Positions 47,815-58,470 of a stretch of DNA of 64,000 nucleotides are shown here, piece by piece. Under the pieces are notes generated by a model. That model did not search any database, was not told where the DNA came from, and saw only the letters and a list, made by a program, of their open reading frames with translations. The translations under genes were made by a program, and so were the position numbers. The stretch comes from Isoetes taiwanensis (lineage: Eukaryota; Streptophyta; Lycopodiopsida; Isoetales; Isoetaceae), in contig JAJEKV010000010.1 in NCBI GenBank assembly GCA_021234155.1, positions 16,686,275 to 16,750,274 of the forward strand, in the 5' to 3' direction. How positions within the stretch are numbered: the first letter of the stretch is position 1; every line of letters starts with the position of its first letter.

Positions 47815-48105
47815 CCCATAGGTACAAGCCCGACACCGTAGTGACCGCGGTGAAATCTCGAAGTACCTCGTGAAGACAACGGAAAGCTTTTTACATGGAA
47901 GCCCTTCCACTTAGTCCGAGATAGCACATGATTAATATCTAATTCATCTTCGATTCCAAACCTTGGCGTTCTTTAGGAGGTCAAATAAGATTATCTTCAT
48001 AGTGGCACTCCTCTTGCGATGCTAACCTCTGTGTTATCCATGCTAAGAGGGTTACCATCATGCCGAAGGACCTGGCATTAGCACGGCGCATTCAAGAAGA
48101 CCATA
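47815..48105 (+). pseudogene. Histone H3 pseudogene, copy 2 (inside retroelement 2)
   Basis: The clearest H3 piece is [18 protein letters not shown] (48018-48071), followed by [10 protein letters not shown], matching the C-terminal fold of H3. HRYKPDTV begins at 47817 (H39 equivalent). EISKYLVKTTE (about 47850) matches EIRKYQKTTE, and EIAHD plus LRFQT (near 47918-47960) match EIAQD and LRFQS. From the H39 to the K122 equivalent (48066) is exactly 249 nt, the intronless H3 length, although frames shift and shift back and stops occur. The length fits canonical H3 better than CENH3, whose loop 1 is usually longer. The N-terminal tail upstream is only faintly visible. It is not functional. Confidence 0.88.
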
Positions 48106-48384
48106 GCTGACCCGACAACTTTTCTCCAGAGTCGTTTTTGTAAAACATTCTGGTGTATATATTTTTAATAGAAATACAAATATTTTCATCTGTAGACTAC
48201 AATAATTTGTTCTGTATAACTCCCTAACTCTCTACGGAAATTATTTTCTTATTTAATTATTTTATTGATGACTCATGCTGACATCAGCATATTTTAAAAT
48301 AAAGTGACATTAACATATACTTAGGGTTTTATTTCTCTTTTGGTTCTCTTTTACTTTGAAGTAAATTTTGCCTTGGCCATACTC

Positions 48385-48684
48385 ATGGATCAGTACGTTG
48401 AGGATGAAGACTTGCTAGCAGAAAAGGAAAAAGCGCCGGAAACCTTGGAAGAGGAAGACGACGAGTACGTCAGAGAGGATGATTTTTTTCACTGGAAGCA
48501 GCTAGCTGAATATATGCCTCTACATCAAGACCAGGGAGCTCGACTTACAGGACTTGATACCCTCCCAGTTGTCTATCACCAAGGTCAAGAATACCTCCTA
48601 TTGGAGGATATCATGTGGACATACCACATCATTACGGCGCATGTTCTACATGAGCTCGCAGAGTACATCATGGACATCGACTGA
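48385..48684 (+). CDS. Acidic hypothetical ORF, 99 aa
   Basis: Starts ATGGATCAGTACG (MDQYVEDEDLLAEKEK) and runs 99 codons to TGA. The N-terminal third is strongly acidic (LEEEDDEYVREDD); the rest looks globular (FFHWKQLAEYMPLHQDQGAR, YHQGQEYLLLED, HVLHELAEYIMD). After the stop, further coding-like text continues in other frames to about 49080 (IKEEKQEAKEEEVTMDLDKK; GPFYCEGFGSKGRSIMVGTP), suggesting a longer decayed gene of which this is the first part. The family is not recognised. It lies 280 bp downstream of the H3 pseudogene and could be a gag-like or captured host sequence. Confidence 0.35.
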   Translation: MDQYVEDEDLLAEKEKAPETLEEEDDEYVREDDFFHWKQLAEYMPLHQDQGARLTGLDTLPVVYHQGQEYLLLEDIMWTYHIITAHVLHELAEYIMDID

Positions 48685-50364
48685 GCTCCGAGAAGAGGTA
48701 TAACAACCGCTTCAGTTCCATCAGGAGACCATTGAACCGGTTGATGCCCTCTTGCACTTGCGATATCTTATGTTGCAAGAGGCTCCATCACATCCATCGA
48801 ATGAAGCTTATGGGACCTCACGTCCCAAATATTAACATGGTGGATATCCCTCGGAATCAGACGCGGAAGGGAAAGATCTTTGTGATAACAAAGAACATAT
48901 CAAGGAAGAAAAGCAAGAAGCTAAGGAAGAGGAGGTCACCATGGACCTTGACAAGAAAGTAGCTACCTCTGTCATTCCGGAGGTTAGTGCTTTGGGAAAT
49001 CACACTATCTTTCAAGCAAGGATAGGTCCATTTTATTGCGAGGGATTTGGCTCCAAAGGCAGAAGCATCATGGTGGGCACTCCGTGCTTTATCCACCCTA
49101 TCCGGGCATAAGAAGCTCCAGCTTCACACGCTCACATATGTGCTCGTGCGACGGGACTTTGCTTTAACTGCTCTGGGCACCATGGATGAGCATGAAACTC
49201 CTAGTGGCTGCTCCATTGGCCACGACTTTTCCATCGGAGATTGCCTTCGAGGTTGCTCGTACTATTAGCCCCGGGTGACACTACTTCGACACCGCCAACC
49301 GCCACTGCCACCGACTCCAATGGAAGAAGATGCAAGACCTAGTTCCTGATTGTTACTCTTTCTTGTAACTCCCTGGTCATCGGCCATTAAAAAATATATA
49401 TTATTAAAAATTGGCACTTGTATGCCCCTCTTTAATATGAATTTTGATAAATTATGTCTTATCCTCTTCGTGATAAATGTCTAATCTTCTTTCTTATATC
49501 ACATATTCCATGTCCATGACTTGGTATCCGCTACACACCATGCACGATGGATATGTACTTGACCAACACCATTAAGCGTATCCACGCGGCTATATTCTCG
49601 TCTTACTCATGCATAGACATGCATCTAAGTTGCACACGTTAGGAAGTTAAGTCTCCTTACGAAACCCAAATTATGTGTAATTTATGATCCATAGTTTATG
49701 GATCCACATCATTTATGGCAGTAATCTTCTAGCTTCCATGAATCATATCCTCATTCAAGTAGAATCAACATTCTATACCTTGACCATCATTGTTAGAGAC
49801 TTACACTTCTAAAGTGATATACCTTTCCCATGATCGACATTTATAATTTAGCTCATACCTTGGTAATGCTAATCACACATGTTGTGGCAACAACAATCAT
49901 ACACTTTCCCAACTACATGGTGCTATATATATATTATCATCCGAAGTTTCATCGTTTCTCTTGAGTATGGATCCAAACTAAGCATATATTTCCACTTGTT
50001 CTTTGACCTTTCATCACTTCTAGCCACTTATTTATGTACGATTGTGATCTTAAATATTACACTTACTCATCAACCTCTAAAGAAACTTTACTTAATCAGC
50101 TTGCTATGCGTATGCCATAATTGTAGTTGTAGCAACTTTCTCGCACCTAACCATATCTATATGTAAATCATTTGTGCCCGTCTATATACCCTCCCATGAG
50201 CAGACGTATGATTGCCACTAATGTTCTATATGGAGCTACATTAGCTACAATGTCACTCAATCGATTACTTTCCCATATGCCATGCTTACTTCAAAACATG
50301 CTGAAACATCAAGGTATTATTGTTCTACATAATGTATCTTAGGGTAGTTTCCCACTCGCAATTA
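48685..50364. other. No further supported gene
   Basis: To about 49270 there may be decayed coding sequence continuous with the preceding ORF. From 49380 to 50364 the sequence is AT-rich with no motif, repeat or RNA gene that I can identify. Confidence 0.45.
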
Positions 50365-50533
50365 GGTTAGGTTAACTTAACCAGTTGGTTATCTCTTAAC
50401 TTAATGGAAAGTATATTGTGATTTCCCATTAAAGTGATTAAGTTAAGACTAATCAAGGACGTAAGATATGCATTCACAATATATCAATTATGGACCACTT
50501 AGGTCAAGCTCATGAAATCAACTTAACCTAACC
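50365..50533. mobile_element. MITE-like element with 11-bp terminal inverted repeats
   Basis: GGTTAGGTTAA (50365-50375) and TTAACCTAACC (50523-50533) are perfect inverted termini of a 169-bp AT-rich segment. Inside, TATATTGTGA and TCACAATATATC form a second inverted pair. No ORF is present. Target-site duplication is unclear (TTA against TTT), so the call is tentative. Confidence 0.5.
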
Positions 50534-50639
50534 TTTATAATAAGCTTGTGCTTCACACTAGTAGTTAAGAAGTTTTGTTAGGTTAAAGATAAATGTGTTC
50601 ATTTCACTTCCGCTTAAGAGATGCTTGCTAATAGAGAAT

Positions 50640-50960
50640 ATGACTTTTTTTTTTGTCAAGTTACTATTTTTGTGAATTGTTTGACTACCTAGTAAAATCT
50701 AGTAAAGTAGTTGACTCTCTAGTCAATGAGTTGACTTTTGGTTAACTTAGACACTTTTTTGCCAATCAATTGACTTGTAATCAACTCTCTCCATTTTAAT
50801 ACTTTCTAGTCAAATACTATGTGACCAGTCAATCAATCATAAAATTCTTAAAATTGACCTCCTATTTTAATGTTTTTTATTCAATCTATCAAACTAATAA
50901 GACACTTGATCAACTAGTTGGTACATTACATTGATTTTAGGCATATTAATTGACATTAGC
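50640..50960. promoter_or_regulatory. Cluster of TTGAC/GTCAA (W-box core) words
   Basis: About ten TTGAC or GTCAA words occur in 300 bp, including AGTTGACTCTCTAGTCAATG. W-boxes (TTGACC/T) bind WRKY factors. No host gene starts nearby, and the segment runs into LTR sequence, so it may be LTR regulatory DNA or a compositional quirk. Confidence 0.3.
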
Positions 50961-51300
50961 TATGTTAATTATGGGGAACTAGGTGCCACATGGCACCAAC
51001 TGATTGGACAAGTTAAACTTGCCATTTGCATTAGTCCCAAACTCTAATTCGAAATTATGGCAAAACTCTAATTTTAGGGAGGCATATATTAACTCAATTA
51101 ATTAATAGTTCAGTTTAGGAAATTGCCACCTAGCCCAAACCAAATTAAGGAAATGCCTGCCAAATTTGGTCCAAAATTCTAAATTAGGGTTCTCCTACAT
51201 CCAACTAGGCTCATAAGCTGATTTCTTTAGTTGCTTGCTTGTAGTTGTTATAGCCCATATAGGAATGGGTAGGAGCTTAAGGTAAAATGGTTCTGCAACC
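50919..51300 (+). repeat. LTR-family fragment (copy c1)
   Basis: TACATTACATTGATTTTAGGCAT, TTAATTATGGGGAAC, CTAGGTGCCACATGG and GATTGGACAAGTTAAACTTG match copy c2 at 51552 onward and copy a at 34238. It is partial at both ends. Confidence 0.65.
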
Positions 51301-51449
51301 ATTTGATAAACTTGCTAACATAATCTAGAGTTTTTAGCAATAAAACCAAGATTCCTATAACACATGTCTTAAGGAGTTTTTTGCATACAATTTTTTTAAT
51401 CATGCCATTAAGGGTCAGATCTTTCTATTGTATCTTTGATAAGAGTCTA

Positions 51450-52545
51450 TGTGACATTCCACGTATTTATATGCTATACGTACAAATACATGACATGTCA
51501 CCAGAGGTATGTAAGGGTTTATTGATCATTTAAATGTGTGTTGACTTAATGGGTTAGTACATTACATTGATTTTAGGCATATTAATCCACATTAGCTATG
51601 ATAATTAATTATGGGGAACCTTAGGCACCGCTGTGGTGAACAACGCGATTGACACAAGTTAAACTCACATTTGCATTTAGCCCTAAACTCTAATCTCGGA
51701 AATTAGGGCAAACCCCACTTTAGGGAGGCATATTAACTCAATTAAGGCACCTGGTTCTTGATAGTTTAGTTTAGGAATACACCTAGCCCAAATCGACAAG
51801 TGGGGGCGGGAAGACGTACCCTTGGTCCCGCCAAATTGGGGATCCCGAATGTGCCCCAATTCTATTTGGGGTCAATTGGAGAAGGAGGAGGAGCCTATTC
51901 AACTAGAGGAGCATGAAGGACTTGAGAGATAGTGGATCTAGCCAAGATACCGCTTAGTAGGCTTAGTTAGCTTGAGATTCTAGTTAGAGATTAAACCTTG
52001 CTTGCTTAGCTGGATGATTAATCTCTTATTAATGCTCTATTTCCGAATTTATGAATGGATTTCTATGATTCATGGTAGTTCTTTGTCAAGATTTCCTCGT
52101 GTTTTTGTGGGATAAGGGAGGTGAGACCTAAAGGCTAGTGGTAAATGAGATGTTTCTATCTAGAATCCCATAAATCCCAATAAATGCCTCAGGCACAAGA
52201 ACCTTAAATTCCGGGTTGTGGATGCTATGCTAAGATTGTGCACCATACAACGGACATAATGCAGGAAATGGACGCGGAGCCTTGTTGAGCGTATGCATTG
52301 GGGCTCGCTAGTATGCTAAAGTTTATAGCCGGTCACCGCTGTAGGTCGGGTATGGGTCCGGACACTCGGGTCGCAAGCACCTCCTGCGGAAATGTCATGG
52401 GTTCGAGTAGATGCCGTGGAGCCAATCTATGGATTTTGAGGGCAAGCTCTGCACGATGATGACACTTATCCTCTAGCCACCCATGGAACCATTGTGCTCC
52501 GTGAGGATTCATCTTTTCCCTCGGCCCCATCTTTCCCCGTTAAAT
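51450..52545 (+). repeat. LTR-family copy (c2), 3' end missing
   Basis: Starts TGTGACATTCCACGTATTTATATG, matching the first bases of the LTR at 44495. It then repeats the c1 block, the TTTAGGGAGGCATATTAACTCAATTA block, TTGGAGAAGGAGGAGGAGCCTATTCAAC (also in copy a at 34519) and CCATGGAACCATTGTGC (also CCATGGATCCATTGTGC at 41279). It stops matching near 52545; no internal region or PBS follows. Confidence 0.7.
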
Positions 52546-52759
52546 ATTTATATAGATGACCCCGTGCCACCGCCTCGCATCACCACGACCGGACCTCAAT
52601 CTAAGCATTACGATGCTTTGCGCTCTCCATGCTCAAAGCTTAAAGGTTGAATTCTATTAATACGTTCATATGACCAAGATGAACTTCTAGAGATGGCAAG
52701 AGGTTATGGTGGGTAGTTTGGCTACAGGACAAAGCAGATCTCAATGTTTTGTAGCAAGT

Positions 52760-52850
52760 GGTTTATTTGCCTCGCGACAAGCTATTTGTCTCCATGACAA
52801 CTGCCTCCACGATACATTTGCCTCCATGACAGCTTTTCCACGACAACCTA
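52760..52850. repeat. Degenerate 17-21 bp tandem repeat
   Basis: TTTGCCTCGCGACAAGCTA, TTTGTCTCCATGACAACTG, CCTCCACGATACA, TTTGCCTCCATGACAGCTT and TTCCACGACAACC follow one another as imperfect copies. Confidence 0.55.
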
Positions 52851-54088
52851 GCAGCCAATTCTTATTATTCCATAATCCCCAGCGATTATAGAAGTCATTC
52901 TAACCTCGTCAATAAATAAGTTTGCCTATATACTTCAGCATTCTCCACTTAAAAGCACCAAGTTTTTTCTTTACATCGATGTTCGTACCTTTTAAAAGAA
53001 TAGTCGCCAAATCCACCCTACCCACTAATCAGTTTAATAAGTTGGAAATCATATGATTTCTTCATGTATAAAGGCTTTTATTCCATTAAGATAATTCAAC
53101 CGTTTGTGGACTCTTAAATGATAATCTCCTCTCACTGACAGAGTCCAAATTCCACCGGTGATCTCCATTGCCCATGGTTCCCAAAAGAATCGCGAACCTC
53201 CGGGCCCGGGATAATTAATTTGATACAATGCATTCATGTATATTTGGGAAGTTGTGACAACACAATCTATAGGAACTGTGAATGAAATAAAAGAACGCTT
53301 CGACTAAAGCAACTTTATTCAAAGACAAGTGATATGGCGTTATTCATTAACCAATTCAACCTGATCCACTAGGGTTATGGCAAAACACAAGTGCTATGGC
53401 AAATACAAAGTTCTAGCATCCGCTTATTGCCTTCCGTATCAGCTACTCCAAGTAGCCACACATCATAAAACAAATTGCGAGACTGCGGGAAGTCGCTTAT
53501 ACATCATAAAACAATTGCAGACTGAAGCCAGAGCGCACTTCAGGACCACACCTCGCCATTACTCCTTTATACGCCTTCTCGTTGCCGGTGATATGTCCAA
53601 CTCAAGTTTCTTCGGGTTTGCTTTATAGATCTCTCTCGACTTTAGCCTTTAGCAAAAGCCAAGCCTTTTCTCAAAAATATCTCCTTGCCTTTAATTAGCC
53701 TCATATGACTTATCATTGGGACATTATCTATGATCTTTTTTCTCAACCAAGAACTCATCTCCACGATAGTGCCTCGACCCCTTCCATAAATATCAATGGT
53801 TCTTCACATCCAAATGCTATGTTATCCCTATGCCCCTTTACATTATTAGGTCCCGTGGACTTAAAAATTTATCTTTATCTTATCTTATCTTAGGGAAATA
53901 ACATTTACATAAGATTTGCCAGGCAATTCCAATAACTCCATTCGCGGGACCACTTCCTGCTTGCTCAGACAGATTCAAACTTCTATCATGGGGCATCAAA
54001 TGTCGAAGCCGGACCCATTTCAATCTATATGATGATATTCGCCAGTTATTGCATAATTAGAGCATGTGATGCTTGCTGGAAGCTACTT

Positions 54089-54091
<3 letters not shown>

Positions 54092-54172
<81 letters not shown>
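54092..54172. repeat. (AC)40 microsatellite
   Basis: Uninterrupted AC dinucleotides for about 81 bp, read here as ACAC and on the other strand as GTGT. The plus-strand frame that reads HTHTHT through it is an artefact. Confidence 0.97.
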
Positions 54173-54174
<2 letters not shown>

Positions 54175-54449
54175 TTCTACCTACAACACCAAAAAATTAT
54201 TTGTTCCAAAGTTGATTGGTCATTGGGATTATACATATTTGCTAACCAAATTCTGGCCTTCATTTTCGTCAAGTTGGCCTCGCCCAATCGTAAGCATCGC
54301 CTATTTGATCCATGTACAGCTTGTTTTGGACTTCTTCAAACCATTTACTTGGTTGCGCTTCAAGGTGTATTGTCGGTTTTGTTTGGCTAATTTTTGAGTC
54401 CTATGTTGTCTTATTACCGCTTTATGGCCTTGTCTAAATTTTATATTCT

Positions 54450-54580
54450 ATGATCTTTTTCTTTCTTATGCTTGGTTTTCCTCTTTTTTTCCCAAGCCTT
54501 TTTCCCCTTCTTTCTATTTTCGTGGCTTTTCTTTCATTTTCTTTTTTTCTCCTCTCTTTCTCAAGCCCCCTTCACGACCG
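54450..54580. repeat. Polypyrimidine tract
   Basis: About 130 bp of almost pure C/T on the plus strand (TTTTTCTTTC, TCTTTTTTTCCC, CCCCTTCTTTC). It may be a decayed microsatellite or part of a retroelement. Confidence 0.6.
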
Positions 54581-56587
54581 GTTTATATTTGCACGGTCAT
54601 TGGGCCGTGTTAGCCATTCTCAGGCTTTGTTTATTTGTTGTTTTTTGTCTTTTTGTTGTCCTCTTTCTCGCTCTTTAATGCCTGCTTTGTCTTTTCTCGT
54701 TGTCTTCTTCCGGTTTGTTGCCTCCAGGTTCCCCTTCCATGTATGATCCGGTGCTCTTCTCTTTATTGTTTTCCTTTCGGTTTTATATGCCATTTCTATA
54801 ATCTGTTGTTTCCTATTTGCTAGCTTCTCTTAGTCTGGGTGCTTGTATCCTTTTTGTTACTCTCCTTTGTTGTTGTTTTTCTTGTCATTTTTTCTGTCTT
54901 TTGTTCATTGTTACCCGATGGCAATGCTAACACCGATGGATCTGCCCATGTAAGCATTAATGGCTTTGACTTTGTTTGTGGAATCAGCGGTATGATTCCA
55001 TTATATCTATACCATTGTCTAGATAATTTTGGTTAATTTTCAGAGAATTTGTTATGATTGTCGCATCAGTTTACATAATCCGCAGGTGGCTATATTGGAA
55101 TCCCGGCTCTACAATCCAAGAGTATTATGATTTTGAATTCTTTTCAAGTTATTCAAATCATTGTCAAGGTATCCTAATGAGCATGTTTATGATATTCTTT
55201 TCTCCCTCAAGTAGCAGTAACTAAGAGTCTCATTAATTGGGAATGAATTGTCGTGTTCATGTGATGTCAGAACTTGTGTATAGTTATCCATCGCCTAAGT
55301 TTGACATCTATAACAAGTGGATTGATGTGTTGACGCTCCCAAGTCTAGTTACTATTCACATTAACTTAAGCTCTTGATGGTCTCAAGGTGTACCAAAGAT
55401 CAATCCTTGAACTTAGGTTTTGATTTATGCATAAACGTTCTTACTCATTCATTCTTCAATGTTTTAATGGACATTTGTGCTTGGTTTAATGTTAAAACCG
55501 TTTTAAATTGACTATTTCCATCTCATATCATTTCATATCATCATATATTTCTTCCCCATTGAATCTAAATTTATTTTCATATTTGATTGACACGATGGTT
55601 TTCCTATATTCTAGGTTGTTTATTTGCAATCTAAATGGAGTGGATCTTTAAAACCTCGCGGATGAGTTTACTTTAATCTCCATTTCACCAGAGTGCCATG
55701 AAATGTTGTGGGTTACATAACTCTCACAGGATTGTCTAGCTTTGTTAGCGTTTTGTTCTATTGTATTATGTCATGTTATGTCATATTACACACACTATTA
55801 CCCATTATTACGCAGGCATTAACAAATTAACAAAAGTTCAACCTCTCGCCAACAATGTATTGCAAAATGCATGCCAGGTAAGACTTCTTACACGCATATC
55901 TATTGACCGGGGCCATCCCTGCCATGAGATTTGAAAGATAGTTGTTTCAACAAGTTAAATTGGCATATGCAACGCATATCTAGCAAAGATATTCTAACAA
56001 CACATCTCCAAGCTTATCCTTCTGCAACCTTAAAACAGGCTTCAAGACGAGGGTTGCTCTCCATGGCCTGAGGGTGAAGTAGCTTAAATTATAGTCCAGC
56101 GTCATGTTTTTGAAATCAATTCAATTGCTACTTCTAGACAAGGAATACTTGATACCTCATGACTTTATGGAATTCGGCCCCTATGTTCAGTGCTCTGTGA
56201 TGAAAGAAGCATGGCGTAAGCATAAGGACAAGTGTGTAATCGAGCGAAATGGAAAATACATGTTTTTTTAGCATAAAATTGGTAGAACTCCTTGAAGACC
56301 TCCTCTCGACATTTTGTCACTTTTATAGCTTCAACATCCGGAGGTGAGTAGGTTTTCGTAGAGGAATGAAACGCTGATGTACAGCCTTCCAACATTAAAC
56401 ATCGCAGCGAAAGTGTTACCCAATGATCACGCGAAACTCAAAAATGCAAGATGTATGCAACCCATATACCAAGAATGCTCCGCTCTATAGTTAAATGAAG
56501 ATCACTCGCCCCCTCCCTCCTCTCTCTCACACCCTTAAATTGAAGATGAAAGCATCAAAAGTAGAATTACTAGTAATGGTCAGCCAT

Positions 56588-58470
56588 TTTGAATTTTTTT
56601 TGAAGGTACGCCGCTTTATATTTGATATGAGATTTTAGTACAAACAAAGATCTCCAAAGCATTCACAAACCTCCTCAACATCTTCTCCAATAACCGATAC
56701 TATTGGAGTGGGAAGTTTTCCTAGAACAACAAGTACAATATAAGACCGTACAAAACGACGCCTTCAAGCCGCTTCCACTTGTTTACGCGCAGACCCTTGC
56801 CTTCAAAAATTTGGCCATAATGGATTGACAATTGAAAACCTTATCAAGAGGAACAAATTGAAGTAATGCTACAGTTGAAAACAATCGTGTTAAAATGCTA
56901 AGCCCAATGCAAATGCTCGATGAAGCTCCTCCCCGAAATCGCCACTTCGCCGCAGTAATCCAACATCAAAAGCTACCAACATCAACACCGACCCAACCCT
57001 TATGCTTCAACCGGATAGATCTTTGTCAACTATCCGCACTTCAAGATTGAGGCTATCCAAAGTCCTCCCATCGACCCTATGGCTTCAAATTTACAGCGGT
57101 AGCTCAAGATCGCCATTAATCAACAGCATCCCTTGGTCGATTAAGGGAGCAATGCGCCATGCCCGTGATCTAGAGACTTATTCCAATTGAAAGGAACCAT
57201 CATCCACAATCAAGAGATAGAGTCAAGTGGTGCTACAACCTCTCATAGATCCAAGATCCTACCCTAGTGGCAATGCACTCTCAAACCATGAAGCAACTCC
57301 ACATACATTCTTGGAAAGAGGGTCAGCCAAAAGGAAGGATTCAAATATTCAATCTTTTCTCCTTTGACTAAGGAGAGCATCGATAAAGGACAAAAAGGAT
57401 GTAAGATGGAACACCCTTCCGTGATCTTCTTTCTCAAGATGATGCAGATCTATAGGGGCCTTTCTCAACAAAGGCCTCATCCTGCTCATAAAGCACGACG
57501 AAAGATATTCTTATAAAACTTTGATTGTTTGAGCAAGGTCACGACTTTCCTTCACCAACGCAGTACTCATAGGAATACAGTCCTTTATACCATCCATTTG
57601 GTTGACTCCCCACCGAAGTCTCACGTACCAAAGGAGTAAGAACCATAAAGATTACATCTTAGAGGAGGAACGACTCTACATGATCATTCTGAAGAATGTG
57701 GAGGGAGGCGAACCAAAGGCACAAGAAGGTCTCGAGATACATAGACAAAAGGAGCCATGGAAAAGGGGAAAAAGAAAACCACCACTCAAGAAACTATATC
57801 TACTTTAGAAATTAGATGGCAGTGTCACCTGTATAAACACCTCGTGAAAGGAAGTGGAAAAAAACGGTGATTGTGACTTGGTAGAGGATTTACAAAAAAG
57901 AAGAAGAAGGACAAGAAAACACAACACTGGCATCGAAAAATAAAATAGGGGAAAACTCGGAATGGGGAAAAGAATAGAAGAGGTAACTGCGTAGAATACA
58001 AGAAAATAAAGAAGGAAAAGGAAAATAGTCAAAAAGGAGCGTAGATGGTGAAAATCGTGTTCCCGATCCGAGGCGTGCATGTGACAGGCGTAAAAGCCCG
58101 CATCCGAAGAAGGTTGCGTTAGAGTTAAGATTCGGACTTATCTCAAGGAGCCAAACACATCCGGGAAGAAAGAGGCTAAAAATAAAAGAACATGGAAGAG
58201 ATGAATGAATCAAGGAGATCGCTGAAGAGAAGGTGAGACATCCACCGCATCCAAATAAGGCACAGATTTAACAACAAAAGATATAAACAAGCTCTAAGAT
58301 CCATGGGAACCCGGCAGCTCCCGAGGTGGATAGTCGAAACAACAGCCATTTTTGAGGGCCAAACAAACAAGACAAAACATGAGGCCCATAGATCCGCGAC
58401 AAAATGAAAGTTCCACATGGCTCCAACACACAAGACGTAGGAAATTTCCTTTTCATTTTGAAATTCTACC
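56588..58470 (-). mobile_element. Poly(A)-tailed retroposon-like segment
   Basis: The plus strand shows T8 then GAAGGTACGCCGCTTTATATTTG at 56590, matching the 3' ends of LINE-A and LINE-B (poly-T, GA(A)GG, AT-rich). On the minus strand, semi-open frames such as SMRGCSTT and GGRTLDSLNLEV-like text run upstream, but I recognise no EN or RT motif. It could be the 3' part of a diverged L1 or a non-autonomous element. The upstream limit is approximate. Confidence 0.4.

Larger units (their letters stand above)
45936..48108 (+). mobile_element. Internal region of retroelement 2 (truncated after the H3 insert)
   Basis: This is a diverged copy of 41174-43110. Shared landmarks in order: CCATAGCTAGTATGTATGTTGACC (41462, 46055), GGTGTGAGTCTTTAGAATCAAG (41520, 46110), TTTTTGCACCAACG (41611, 46207), GGTAGAGCTCCCC (42101, 46713), CATAGGTCCC- or CATAGGGTCCC-type text (42147, 46761), and the histone H3 remnant. 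Homology stops at the end of H3 (48108); no pol follows. A 235-bp insertion is present at 46900-47134. Confidence 0.8.
52546..56587. other. No supported gene; simple repeats
   Basis: Contains a short degenerate repeat (52760-52850), the AC microsatellite and a polypyrimidine tract, listed separately. Frames such as 53237-53049, 54029-54397 and 54839-55036 show no domain. Confidence 0.5.

Noticed and set aside
53049-53237. 62-codon minus-strand frame with GPGGSRFFWEPW
   Set aside because: It looks protein-like for a few residues but is short, has no family match I can name and no neighbours.
54029-54397. Frame encoding poly(His-Thr)
   Set aside because: It is a translation of the AC microsatellite.
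58176-58433. Minus-strand frame that looks hydrophobic, a possible membrane protein
   Set aside because: Codons are dominated by T-rich triplets in a polypyrimidine-biased strand; no start context or family pattern.
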